This document shows, piece after piece, positions 16,166-25,499 of a stretch of DNA of 64,000 bases (position 1 is the stretch's first letter; each line of letters begins with the position of its first letter). This DNA is from Raineya sp. (GTDB taxonomy: Bacteria; Bacteroidota; Bacteroidia; Cytophagales; Thermonemataceae): assembly GCA_025454915.1 (NCBI GenBank), contig JALONN010000011.1, forward strand, positions 186,001-250,000. The letters are read 5' to 3'. The notes under the pieces are model-generated. The model had not been told where the DNA came from. It made no database searches and saw only the letters and a list, made by a program, of their open reading frames with translations. A program made the translations under genes and the position numbers.

Positions 16166-18655
16166 ATGTTCAAATACAAATATATTTATTGCTTATTAGC
16201 TTTTGGAGTTTCATCTGTTACTGCTCAAAACATTACAGAAAGAAAAGCCATTCAAAGTAATAGTAATCTAAAAGAACTTAAAAAATTAGAAGAAAAGTTT
16301 CGTTTAGATAATCACAAGAAAAAAGAAGAAGCGTATCTAATAGCTCAAAAAAGGAATATCCCTATATTCAAAAAATTAGCAGATGGAAGAGTTGCAGAAC
16401 TACAATATTTTGAAAAGGAAATACCTATATATAATGTGTCTTATAGCAACTTAAATGCTGCTGCCACAACACGAGCAAGTGTTTTGTGGAATGGTGGAAG
16501 TTTAGGATTAAACCTCAATGGACAAGGAATGATAGTTGGAGAATGGGATGGTGGAGCTGTTCGTAGTTCTCATCAGGAGTTTGCAACATCACGTGTAGTT
16601 CAGAAAGATGGAGCAGCTACTCTTAGTGACCATGCTACTCATGTGGCAGGTACATTGATAGCAACAGGAATCAATAGTTCAGCAAAAGGTATGGCTCATC
16701 AGGGAACTCTTTGGGCTAATGACTGGAATTCTGATTTGAGCGAAGCTACAGCTCAAGCAGCAGAAGGTTTGTTAGTTTCAAATCATTCTTATGGATATTT
16801 AGCAACAAGCTTACAAGCTTGGCAATTTGGGTATTATGATAATAATTCTGCTAACTGGGATAATTTAGTTTATAATGCTCCTTACTACTTACCTTGCTTT
16901 GCTGCTGGTAATGATAGAAATACCTCTGCAAATACTGGTAGTGGAGGTTATGACTTAATTACAGGCAGAGGACTTTCTAAAAATGTATTAACTGTAGGAG
17001 CTGTAAATATTCAAACTAATTATGTAGATGCAACATCTGTAGTAATGTCTGGTTTTAGTTGTTGGGGACCTTCTGATGATGGACGAATCAAGCCTGATGT
17101 AGTGGGTGCAGGTGTAGGAATATTCTCTTCTTTATCAGGAAGTGATATTGCTTATGGTTCTATGAATGGAACATCTATGGCTACTCCTAACGTAGCGGGG
17201 TCTTTAATTTTATTACAACAGCACTATAAAAATCTCAATAGCGGAAATTTTATGAAGGCTGCAACACTTAAAGGTTTAACTATTCATACTGCTGATGAAG
17301 CAGGAGTATCCCCAGGACCTGATTATCAGTTTGGTTGGGGACTTGTAAATGTAAAAAGAGCAGCTGAGACTATTACAAATAATGGTACATCTGCAACTAT
17401 TCAAGAAAAAACCTTGGCAAATGGAACATCACACACTTTAAGTGTAACGGCATTAAGCACTAACCCCATAGAAATTACAATCTGCTGGACTGATCCCAAA
17501 GGTACACCTGCATCAAGTGGAGTTGTAAATCCAACTACTAAGATGCTTGTAAATGATCTGGATGTAAGAGTATGGCAAGGTACAAATTACTATATGCCAT
17601 GGATACTAGATCCGGCATATCCTTCATCTCCAGCCACAAAAGGAGATAATGTAAGAGATAATGTTGAAAAAATTATTATTGATACTCCCATTACAGGACA
17701 AGTATATAACATAGAAATTTACCATAAAGGTACATTGACAGCTTCTCAAGATTATTCTCTTATTATTACAGGAGCTTCTTTAAATCCTTCAGCCACAGTT
17801 ACTGGTTTAGATAAGTTGTTTGCGAAATACTCTAAAGATAAAGAATCTGGTGTGAATGGTCTAGTAGTTAATTTTATAGATGAATCATCACGTTTTACGT
17901 TCTCTACACCTAATATTACTAGCTGGGATTGGAATTTTGATGTAAATGGAGTGGGAGGTGCCTCTCCTAGTACATTCTCAGGAAAAACACCACCAGCAAT
18001 TACTTTTTCAAAATCAGGAATATACAAAGTGCGTTTGACAGTTTCTAATGGAACAACAACAGATTCATATAATACAGATATTCAGGTAGATATGGGTAAA
18101 CCCGTTCTTTCTGTTACAAACTTGCAAACCAATGAATTAGGTGAGAAATATTGTATAGGGCAGGTAGATTTAAGCTGGCAAGATAACTCTGATGAGGCAG
18201 CATTTGAAGTGCAAAGAAGAGAAAAAATTTCAACAAGTGTGTTTACAACAATCAAAACATTACCAGCTAACCAAACAACCTACTCTGATAATACCATAGA
18301 GTTTGCCAAAAACTATGTATACAGAGTAATGGCAACTAAACCTAATGTTGGGGCAGTATTATCTCAAAATATCGATTTACAAGGTATTAGCTATACCACA
18401 GCATTAAATAAAGAGTTAGATGATGAGTTGACATTATACCCCAACCCTGCAAAAAAACAAATTACAATAAAAGGTAATCATTTGGGTAGCCAAAATATAT
18501 CATTAACAATATTGAATAGTCTAGGACAATCTATTCATGAAATCAAAGCGAAGAATCAAGAGTTTATTGACTTACCAGAAATGTCTAAAGGTTTATACTG
18601 GGTCATTATTAATACTGAAAAAGGAATAGTTAGGAAAAAATTAATAATAGAATAA
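16166..18655 (+). CDS. Secreted S8 subtilisin-like serine peptidase with PKD domain and type IX sorting domain
   Basis: Secreted endopeptidase, 829 residues. Signal peptide 1-20 (SSVTAQ). An N-terminal propeptide-like helical region precedes the S8 domain (about 105-400), where the triad is Asp128 (GEWDGG), His159 (HATHVAG) and Ser337 (GTSMATP), with the oxyanion Asn249. A jelly-roll-like P-domain region follows (about 405-535), then a PKD domain (about 560-640, WDWNFDVNG ... VRLTVSNG), a fibronectin III-like region (about 650-735) and a C-terminal type IX sorting domain (LYPNPAKKQITIKG ... KKLIIE). Exported by Sec, then by the type IX system; probably cleaved and attached or released at the surface. 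Confidence 0.94.
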   Translation: MFKYKYIYCLLAFGVSSVTAQNITERKAIQSNSNLKELKKLEEKFRLDNHKKKEEAYLIAQKRNIPIFKKLADGRVAELQYFEKEIPIYNVSYSNLNAAATTRASVLWNGGSLGLNLNGQGMIVGEWDGGAVRSSHQEFATSRVVQKDGAATLSDHATHVAGTLIATGINSSAKGMAHQGTLWANDWNSDLSEATAQAAEGLLVSNHSYGYLATSLQAWQFGYYDNNSANWDNLVYNAPYYLPCFAAGNDRNTSANTGSGGYDLITGRGLSKNVLTVGAVNIQTNYVDATSVVMSGFSCWGPSDDGRIKPDVVGAGVGIFSSLSGSDIAYGSMNGTSMATPNVAGSLILLQQHYKNLNSGNFMKAATLKGLTIHTADEAGVSPGPDYQFGWGLVNVKRAAETITNNGTSATIQEKTLANGTSHTLSVTALSTNPIEITICWTDPKGTPASSGVVNPTTKMLVNDLDVRVWQGTNYYMPWILDPAYPSSPATKGDNVRDNVEKIIIDTPITGQVYNIEIYHKGTLTASQDYSLIITGASLNPSATVTGLDKLFAKYSKDKESGVNGLVVNFIDESSRFTFSTPNITSWDWNFDVNGVGGASPSTFSGKTPPAITFSKSGIYKVRLTVSNGTTTDSYNTDIQVDMGKPVLSVTNLQTNELGEKYCIGQVDLSWQDNSDEAAFEVQRREKISTSVFTTIKTLPANQTTYSDNTIEFAKNYVYRVMATKPNVGAVLSQNIDLQGISYTTALNKELDDELTLYPNPAKKQITIKGNHLGSQNISLTILNSLGQSIHEIKAKNQEFIDLPEMSKGLYWVIINTEKGIVRKKLIIE

Positions 18656-18667
18656 TTAGAAATACAT

Positions 18668-18706
18668 AAAAAAGCCTACAAAGTATTAAATTTTGTAGGC
18701 TTTTTT
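18668..18706 (+). terminator. Terminator after the S8 peptidase gene
   Basis: Perfect 15-base stem, 18668-18682 against 18692-18706, core AAAAAAGCCTACAAA, with a 9-base loop and a terminal T6 run. It begins 13 bases after the stop. Confidence 0.9.
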
Positions 18707-18759
18707 ATTGAAATTTTATAAAAAATACTATATTTAATGTAATTAGATAAAATAATAAT

Positions 18760-19881
18760 ATGTTAAGTTTTTGGGAGAAAGAATCATTTGTAAAATATGA
18801 TTACATAATAGTAGGTAGTGGAATAGTGGGATTATCTACAGCAGCAACACTCATCGAAAAATTTCCTCACAAAAAAATATTAATTCTAGAAAGAGGTATA
18901 TTTCCTTTGGGAGCGAGTACCAAAAATGCTGGATTTGCGTGTTTTGGGAATCCTACGGAACTTTTGTGGGATATAGATTATGTAGGAGAAGAAGCAATGT
19001 TGGAACTTGTCAATAAAAGGTGGCAAGGATTAATGGCATTACGAACCCGATTATCTGATAAAAAAACTGGATTTAAACAAACAGGAAGCCATGAAATTAT
19101 ATTAGATATACCTGATGATTTTGAGAATAAAATAAAGCAATTGAATAAACTTCTCAAAAAAGTATTTGAAAAAGATGTATTTGCAATTACAAAATCTCAT
19201 AAAATAAAAGAATTTGGTTTTAATTATTCGCTAGCAAAAATGTTAGTCAGTAATATTTTTGAAGGTCAATTGCATACTGGAATGTTGATAACCAATTTAC
19301 TAGCCTATCTTCAAAAGAAAGGAGTAAAAATTTTAAATGGCTGTACTGTAAACCAGTTTAAAGATTTTAAATCTGGAGTAGAAGTTTTAGTAAATAATGA
19401 AATTAGTTTTCAGGCTACAAAAGTAGCTATTTGTACAAATGCATTTATCAATCAGTTTTTTTCACATTTATCTGTCAAACCAGGACGTGGACAAGTTTTA
19501 GTAACGAAGCCTATTAAAAATTTGAAAATTAAAGGTAATTTTCATTTTGATGAAGGTTTCTACTATTTTAGGGATGTTGGAAAAGGGCAAATATTATTTG
19601 GTGGTGGGCGTAATCTTGATTTTGAAGGAGAAACAACAACAGAAATCAATACAACAGAAAAAATTATTAATAATCTTAAAGATAAACTCTCTACTCTTAT
19701 TCTACCTACTCACAATTTTGAAATTGAACAAACTTGGGCGGGTATTATGGCATATACACCCAATAGAAAGCCCATTGTAGAATTATGCTCTTCTAATATT
19801 GTTTTAGGGGTAGCTCTCAACGGAATGGGTGTAGCAATAGGAACAAATATTGGCGAACAAACAGCTCAACTAATCATATAA
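18760..19881 (+). CDS. FAD-dependent oxidoreductase (DAO / glycine-oxidase-like family)
   Basis: Flavoenzyme of 373 residues. The N-terminal dinucleotide-binding motif YIIVGSGIVGLSTA (about 14-27) carries GxGxxG and is followed by the acidic Glu in ILILERGIFPLGAS. GASTKNAGFACFG and the C-terminal QTWAGIMAYTPNRKPIVEL / GVALNGMGVAIGTNIGEQ complete the DAO fold. Members oxidise amino acids or amines (glycine, D-amino acids, gamma-glutamylputrescine), but the substrate is unclear. It lacks a signal peptide. A -7-like TATATTTA lies at 18729-18736. It converges on the M36 gene and shares a hairpin terminator. Confidence 0.85.
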   Translation: MLSFWEKESFVKYDYIIVGSGIVGLSTAATLIEKFPHKKILILERGIFPLGASTKNAGFACFGNPTELLWDIDYVGEEAMLELVNKRWQGLMALRTRLSDKKTGFKQTGSHEIILDIPDDFENKIKQLNKLLKKVFEKDVFAITKSHKIKEFGFNYSLAKMLVSNIFEGQLHTGMLITNLLAYLQKKGVKILNGCTVNQFKDFKSGVEVLVNNEISFQATKVAICTNAFINQFFSHLSVKPGRGQVLVTKPIKNLKIKGNFHFDEGFYYFRDVGKGQILFGGGRNLDFEGETTTEINTTEKIINNLKDKLSTLILPTHNFEIEQTWAGIMAYTPNRKPIVELCSSNIVLGVALNGMGVAIGTNIGEQTAQLII

Positions 19882-19882
19882 T

Positions 19883-19914
19883 AAAAAAGGCTTGCTGTAT
19901 AGCGAGCCTTTTTT
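19883..19914. terminator. Bidirectional terminator between the FAD oxidoreductase and M36 genes
   Basis: A 14-base stem (19883-19896 / 19901-19914) with one G-T pair, a 4-base loop, and A6/T6 flanks. It starts directly after the oxidoreductase stop. Confidence 0.88.
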
Positions 19915-19931
19915 ATTAGGATATTGATTGA

Positions 19932-22900
19932 TTATTCGATTACAAGCTTATCTGTGAAAATACGCCCTTCACTTTCTAACTTGATTATATAAACACCTCT
20001 TGACCATTTTTGAATGTTAAACTTCTTGGTAAAGTTAACAGCGTTATTATTGATAAGATGTTTCTCTAATAATTTTCCTTGTGCATTATAGATAGCAAGC
20101 GTAAATAGTTTACCAGCTTCACCTGTAATATTTAAGTTAAATTCAGAAGTAGCAGGATTAGGATAAATTTGAGTTTTGCTACTCAAAGGTTCTAATATAC
20201 TTAAAGGTTCTGTATTTACACCCACAATTTCAACAGAAGCTTCTAATCCTGTAGAATATCTTTTTGTTAATTCAGCACAAATAGAATTGTTTGTGATGTC
20301 AGACTGAATAGTACTTATCGTAACTTTGCCTGTTAAGTATGTATTGAGGTCTGTAGGAACAGTTTTAAAAGACATACCCCAAATGTTATATTTTCCTACA
20401 GGTAAAGTACTATAATCAAAGTCGCCAGTAAGATTATGTCCAATAATAGTATCATTTCTTATTAATAGAAATGCATATGTAAAGTTCTTTCCAAAGGTGT
20501 AAGTATTATTAGGATCAGCAGGATCTTTTTGATTAGAGTTGTTATATGTCTTTCTAAAAGCTCCAATATCTTGACCTTTTTCTATTTTAATAACAATTTC
20601 GCTACCACTATTACTTGGACGTGTTAGATTACCAGCATCCGCAGGGCATAAAGGAGGACGTGTAAAATCAGCAGTACCATCATTTCTGTTATTAGAACTG
20701 CCTTGACTTGCATAATACCCCAAACCTCTGTCAGCAAAAGCTTCCCAAATAATATCCAAATCTTCACCATTAAATAGCTCTTGATTCGCCTTTAAAATAG
20801 CATCTCTGCCATCTACAAATCCAGGGCTACAAGGTTGTAACTTAAGACCTTCTACCACTAATTTTAAGGCTTTTCTGTTTCCTCCATTGCCTGTTTTTAA
20901 ATTAGCATTGAAGCCATATCTATCAACAAACTTCCAAGTCATGTCCCAAAGCATTGTACACCACAAAAAGCCAATTCCATGTGGCTGAGAAATAGATGTA
21001 TTAGGTAAATCTGAATATGTAAAATTATTTACAGATCTATTAGTAGTATAAGGGGCAGGTCTGATACCACCACCATTAGTAGGTTGTCCCATTACATATG
21101 TTCCAACACCTCTTAATTGTGCAGGTGTATCAGTTGATTTCATCGTTAATACAATACCAAAATAGTCACTCCACCCTTCACCCATTTGCTCAACATTATT
21201 TAAACAACTAGAATTAGCAGGACCACCTGTAAGGCGTGTAGAAATACCATGTCCATATTCGTGAATAATAATACCATTGTCTAAATCACTATCTGTATCT
21301 ACCACAGTAGGGCTTGGAGTTGTAACCAAAGAGCCTGAAACTGTTTGTGTTTGCAAGGCATTTTTGATAATATTACCATCTTCTAAACTAATCATTACAG
21401 ATGGAATAACAATGGTAGCATCTGTTCCAGACATATTGCCAACACTACCAGACAAATTATTGATAATAATAACACCAATTGCACCAGCAGTTTGAGCATT
21501 TTTAACTTTAACAGTAAAAGCACAATCTCCTCTGTCTATGACAGCTATTTTACCTGCAAGTGAACCAGCAGGACTTGCAGAACAACCTAATGTAGGAGTA
21601 GCAGAACCATCATTGACAAGCATCAAATTTCCACTAACTGGAGTACTTGTGATAGTGCCTCCAAACTGAGCTGTTCCTGTTACATATTCACCAGCAATAC
21701 CACTGGGAGAATTGATAGTTAAAAATTTATTGGTTGTACGAGCATCCCAAATAAACATCTGCATACGAGGTTGAGAGCCATCTGGAGGTGTACCAAAATT
21801 AGCATTGTTTCTACCACTACCATCTTGGGCTTCTGCACGAACAGCATCATTACCTGCACCACCTCTACCATAATTGTTTGCTTGGAAGTTGCCAGAGGGT
21901 TCATCAAAGCCTAAATGATAGAATATGTCATGAATTACATTGCTCATAAAAAAAGTATTGGTGATGGCGAAATTTAAATAATCTGCTGGCACCATAGTAG
22001 TTGTATATGGAAAGTCAAAGACTAAAGAAGAACCACCATCAGGGCTAAAACCAGGTGCATTAGTATTTGCTCTATCTTCATATGCATGGACATTATTTCC
22101 TTGAGTAGTTGTGAATTCTGCACCTACAGCTCCATTTGTATCATGCCAACCAAAGGGAGACGCTAAAGCATCAGCAGGGTTGGTGACAAGTGTTCTTCCA
22201 CCATGAATAGGGCTTTCTACAGGTAAATCAAAAACTCTATAAGATGCTCCATCAGAACGTTTGTGGCTTATAGAAGCATCTAAACATGATTGAGAGTGGT
22301 TGTGTTTGGATGGTATTCTTGTAGAATAATGGTCAAAATTACATTTGGTTGTCCAATTTGCTTTATGGATAGTCTTACCATTATTGGCATCCACTACCAC
22401 ATCCCACCAATCAGTTGTGCCAATTGGTGCGAAAGATAAATTCCAAGCTGCTTGAAGTTTATTATTTTCATCTAAGATGTAAACTTTTTTTATGGGAACA
22501 TTTTCATAAGAAAAAGAACCTTTTTCATATACTTCAAATCCTGATTTATTCTGTTGTGCTTGTGGTAACAAGCGAATTTGAAGAGGAGTAGCCTTTGGAG
22601 CAAACTCTTGTACTGCCTTTCTAATAGCATCAGGAGCATGTAAACCAAATTGAGAAGAAGCTACCTTGTAATTCTGATAAATATCACCTGCAAAACTTCG
22701 TATTTCCCCATTTTTTATCATTATACTGATTGAAGAATTATAAATTTCTATTCCTTGATGCATTTGACGTAAATAAACATACGTAATGCCAGTTTCTGGA
22801 TAAGAAATTTCATCGGTTATTTTCCAGTCTTCCGACTTTGCGATAATGCCTTTTTGATTTTTCAAGTAGGCTAAGACTTTTTCTAGGCTATTTTGTGCAA

Positions 22901-22952
22901 TCCCTTGCATCATTAATAGCATACATAATAGACTCGTAAAGAGTTTCTTCAT
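19932..22952 (-). CDS. Secreted M36 (fungalysin) metallopeptidase with PA insert and type IX sorting domain
   Basis: Secreted zinc endopeptidase, 1006 residues. Signal peptide 1-19 (GIAQ). The propeptide (about 20-205) is of FTP/PepSY type. The peptidase domain runs from about 260 to 760, with the zinc ligands HEYGH at 564-568 and Glu592 in GEGWSDYF. A protease-associated (PA) domain is inserted at about 425-545 (AGKIAVIDRGDCAFTVK, GAIGVIIIN). The C-terminal region holds a beta-sandwich (about 790-900) and a type IX sorting domain (IYPNPATSEFNLNI ... TDKLVIE). Together with the S8 peptidase it forms the extracellular protein-degrading part of the region. Confidence 0.94.
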   Translation of the reverse strand: MKKLFTSLLCMLLMMQGIAQNSLEKVLAYLKNQKGIIAKSEDWKITDEISYPETGITYVYLRQMHQGIEIYNSSISIMIKNGEIRSFAGDIYQNYKVASSQFGLHAPDAIRKAVQEFAPKATPLQIRLLPQAQQNKSGFEVYEKGSFSYENVPIKKVYILDENNKLQAAWNLSFAPIGTTDWWDVVVDANNGKTIHKANWTTKCNFDHYSTRIPSKHNHSQSCLDASISHKRSDGASYRVFDLPVESPIHGGRTLVTNPADALASPFGWHDTNGAVGAEFTTTQGNNVHAYEDRANTNAPGFSPDGGSSLVFDFPYTTTMVPADYLNFAITNTFFMSNVIHDIFYHLGFDEPSGNFQANNYGRGGAGNDAVRAEAQDGSGRNNANFGTPPDGSQPRMQMFIWDARTTNKFLTINSPSGIAGEYVTGTAQFGGTITSTPVSGNLMLVNDGSATPTLGCSASPAGSLAGKIAVIDRGDCAFTVKVKNAQTAGAIGVIIINNLSGSVGNMSGTDATIVIPSVMISLEDGNIIKNALQTQTVSGSLVTTPSPTVVDTDSDLDNGIIIHEYGHGISTRLTGGPANSSCLNNVEQMGEGWSDYFGIVLTMKSTDTPAQLRGVGTYVMGQPTNGGGIRPAPYTTNRSVNNFTYSDLPNTSISQPHGIGFLWCTMLWDMTWKFVDRYGFNANLKTGNGGNRKALKLVVEGLKLQPCSPGFVDGRDAILKANQELFNGEDLDIIWEAFADRGLGYYASQGSSNNRNDGTADFTRPPLCPADAGNLTRPSNSGSEIVIKIEKGQDIGAFRKTYNNSNQKDPADPNNTYTFGKNFTYAFLLIRNDTIIGHNLTGDFDYSTLPVGKYNIWGMSFKTVPTDLNTYLTGKVTISTIQSDITNNSICAELTKRYSTGLEASVEIVGVNTEPLSILEPLSSKTQIYPNPATSEFNLNITGEAGKLFTLAIYNAQGKLLEKHLINNNAVNFTKKFNIQKWSRGVYIIKLESEGRIFTDKLVIE

Positions 22953-23105
22953 GATAATTTTGTGTGTTGTTGTTTTAGTAGAATAAAAGCAAAAAATAAA
23001 TGCAAATATGTGATTTTTTATTTGGAATGTTTCTAAAAAGTGAAAATATTTTTTTGTTTTAAAATATTGTAAATCTTCATATTTACTTCAAAATAAAGGC
23101 TTTTC

Positions 23106-23136
23106 TTTGTAATCTGATTAAAAAAAGCTATTTTTG
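23106..23136 (+). promoter_or_regulatory. Bacteroidota-type promoter of the acyl-CoA dehydrogenase gene
   Basis: TTTG (23106-23109), exactly 19 bases, then TATTTTTG (23129-23136), a full match to both consensus elements. The start codon is 75 bases further on. The rest of the 259-base gap toward the divergent M36 gene shows no other clear signal apart from a CATATTTG on the minus strand. Confidence 0.75.
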
Positions 23137-23211
23137 CAAAACACTGAAAACAAACAAATTGTAATTATACCATCATAATAGCAATTGTAGAACCCATTAA
23201 AAATAACAATT

Positions 23212-24444
23212 ATGCTTACCCAAGAAGGACAAAACAACGCAAAAGCCAAAGTATTTGAGAAAAGATTGAAACAAGATACTTTTGAACACCCAGATTTCTA
23301 TCAGTTAGATGATTTATTTACTGAAGAACAAAAAATGATTCGTCAAGCTGTTCGAGATTTTGTAAAAAAAGAAATTTCTCCATACATCGAACAGTGGTAC
23401 GAGAATAACCATTTCCCCTATGAAATAGTAAAGAAATTTGGAGATTTAGGTGTTTTCGGTCCTACATTACCTCAAGAGTATGGCTGTGGTGGCTTAGACT
23501 ATATCTCTTATGGTTTAATGATGCAAGAGGTTGAAAGAGGTGATTCTGGAATGCGTTCTACAGCTTCTGTACAAGGTTCACTTGTTATGTATCCCATTTA
23601 TAAATTTGGTTCAGAAGAACAAAAAAAGAAGTTTTTGCCTAAATTGGCAAGTGGCGAATTTTTAGGTTGTTTTGGACTGACAGAACCTGATTTTGGATCA
23701 AATCCAAGTGGAATGGTTACCAATTTTAAAGATATGGGAGACCATTATTTGCTAAATGGTGCCAAAATGTGGATTTCTAACTCTCCTTATGCAGATGTAG
23801 CAGTTGTATGGGCTAAAAACGAAGAAGGCAGAATTAAAGGTTTGATTGTAGAAAAAGGAATGGAAGGTTTCTCTGCTCCCGAAATACATGGAAAGTGGTC
23901 ATTAAGAGCAAGTATCACAGGAGAATTGGTGTTTGATAATGTAAAAGTTCCTAAGGAAAATTTACTACCATTAGCCGATGGACTTTCAGCTCCTATGAAA
24001 TGTTTGGACTCAGCTCGTTATGGGATTTCTTGGGGGGCTTTAGGTGTGGCAATGGACTGTTACGAATCTGCTCGTAAATATGCAGCAGAACGTATTCAGT
24101 TTGGTAAACCAATTGCATCATTCCAATTGATACAGAAAAAATTAGCAGAAATGCTTACAGAAATTACAAAAGCTCAGTTAGTTTGCTGGCGTTTGGGTTC
24201 TTTGATGAATGAAGGAAAAGCTACTTCATCCCAAATTTCACTCGCAAAACGTAATAGCATTGAAATTGCATTGAATACAGCTCGTGAAGCTCGTCAGATA
24301 CATGGTGGTATGGGTATTACAAACGAATATCCTATTATGAGACACATGATGAACCTAGAGAGTGTAGTAACTTATGAAGGTACACATGATATTCACTTAC
24401 TCATTTTAGGACATGAAATAACGGGTATTCCTGCATTCAAATAA
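23212..24444 (+). CDS. gcdH: Acyl-CoA dehydrogenase, glutaryl-CoA dehydrogenase type
   Basis: FAD enzyme of 410 residues. The acyl-CoA dehydrogenase signs are GCFGLTEPDFGSNP (FAD/substrate loop) and RIQFGKPIASFQLIQ. The catalytic base is Glu389 in TYEGTHDIH, the position and context of Glu370 in human glutaryl-CoA dehydrogenase. RSTASVQGSLVMYPI (Arg115, Ser119) also matches the glutarate-binding residues. The final MRHMMNLESVVTYEG to LILGHEITGIPAF segment is characteristic of this subfamily. It would convert glutaryl-CoA to crotonyl-CoA in lysine/tryptophan degradation; a non-decarboxylating relative cannot be excluded. Symbol given for the subfamily match. Confidence 0.85.
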   Translation: MLTQEGQNNAKAKVFEKRLKQDTFEHPDFYQLDDLFTEEQKMIRQAVRDFVKKEISPYIEQWYENNHFPYEIVKKFGDLGVFGPTLPQEYGCGGLDYISYGLMMQEVERGDSGMRSTASVQGSLVMYPIYKFGSEEQKKKFLPKLASGEFLGCFGLTEPDFGSNPSGMVTNFKDMGDHYLLNGAKMWISNSPYADVAVVWAKNEEGRIKGLIVEKGMEGFSAPEIHGKWSLRASITGELVFDNVKVPKENLLPLADGLSAPMKCLDSARYGISWGALGVAMDCYESARKYAAERIQFGKPIASFQLIQKKLAEMLTEITKAQLVCWRLGSLMNEGKATSSQISLAKRNSIEIALNTAREARQIHGGMGITNEYPIMRHMMNLESVVTYEGTHDIHLLILGHEITGIPAFK

Positions 24445-24482
24445 AAGTAAAAAGCTCCAATTTTTTGGAGCTTTTTACTTTT
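24443..24482. terminator. Bidirectional 18-base-stem terminator
   Basis: Perfect 18-base stem (24443-24460 / 24465-24482) with a TTTT loop. It begins inside the TAA stop of the acyl-CoA dehydrogenase and ends 4 bases before the stop of the minus-strand gene. Confidence 0.92.
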
Positions 24483-24486
24483 TAAG

Positions 24487-25485
24487 TTAATTTTTTAAAT
24501 AAGGAACTTCAGTTGCCTCTATCTTATACTTTTTAACATCCTTCCATGCCCATGTTTCTTTAATAAAAACACTAACAATTTTTACAGATAAGTTTACTTT
24601 TTTCTTGTTCTTATTGTAAAAACCAAGAAAATATACTTTTTCTTGTTCTTTTTTAGTATTGGATGCAAAATCGAAACAAATGCTTTTATAACTTTTTAGA
24701 GTGTCAACAGCATTAGAATTAAAAGTGGATAAACTACTATTATCTAATGAATACAGAAGAATCTCTTGACAATTAGAAGAACTTATAAAAGAAAGATTGC
24801 CATTTAGAGCAACAGAAGCCATCAAACCATGTTTTCTTAGATTTGGACTTAAGTTTTTTTCTGACTGACTAAAATTTTTCTCAGCATCTTTCTCTGTACT
24901 TATCCAATATGACCATTTTGTACAACTATCAGGAAGAGAAAAAGACAAAACTTTTTTATTATCCTTACTTTTACCCTTTCCTAATTGGAGTGTTTGATTG
25001 ATAATAGATGTTACAATAGTATCTTTTTGGGCTAGATATTTTTCTTTCTCAATATACCATACAGTGTCTATTTGAGTTTTCCAATAAACATTAGTATTAA
25101 ATTTAGCAGTTTGAGCATTTTGAGGTGTGCGAATTACTTTCAGATGACAATTTCTTTTGCTAGCAAGAAAACCAGCATGATGAATATAAAAATAATAAAT
25201 ACCATCATGCTCTATTTCAATTGTATTAATTGTATTTGTATCTAAGTATGCAATTCTATGAATAGTAGTTGAAGGATACTCTCGAAACTCAAAGTCTTTC
25301 ATCCGTTTACTACAATCCATTTCAAATTTAATTTTGTCACCAGCAGCCAAACCAAAATAAATACTCTCACTGCTTCCATTCCTTATAATAATTTCAGAGT
25401 CAGTTAAAGTGATAGGTTTAATCTTTTGACTATAGATTGTTGATGTAGAACTGAGGAAAATTATAATAATAAATCTAATATACAT
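24487..25485 (-). CDS. Exported protein of unknown function
   Basis: A 332-residue protein not assigned to a family. Residues 1-19 (FIIIIFLSSTSTIYSQ) form a signal peptide. The mature part is beta-rich and Lys/Ser/Thr-rich, with a motif GLAAGDKIKFEMDCSKRMKD and a second region WKTQIDTVWYIEKEKYLAQKD reminiscent of lipid- or carbohydrate-binding beta sandwiches of Bacteroidota exported proteins. Four Cys residues could pair. It follows the M3 peptidase gene by 14 bases on the same strand and is the last gene of that operon. Confidence 0.7.
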   Translation of the reverse strand: MYIRFIIIIFLSSTSTIYSQKIKPITLTDSEIIIRNGSSESIYFGLAAGDKIKFEMDCSKRMKDFEFREYPSTTIHRIAYLDTNTINTIEIEHDGIYYFYIHHAGFLASKRNCHLKVIRTPQNAQTAKFNTNVYWKTQIDTVWYIEKEKYLAQKDTIVTSIINQTLQLGKGKSKDNKKVLSFSLPDSCTKWSYWISTEKDAEKNFSQSEKNLSPNLRKHGLMASVALNGNLSFISSSNCQEILLYSLDNSSLSTFNSNAVDTLKSYKSICFDFASNTKKEQEKVYFLGFYNKNKKKVNLSVKIVSVFIKETWAWKDVKKYKIEATEVPYLKN

Positions 25486-25499
25486 AACTTTAAAGTATT

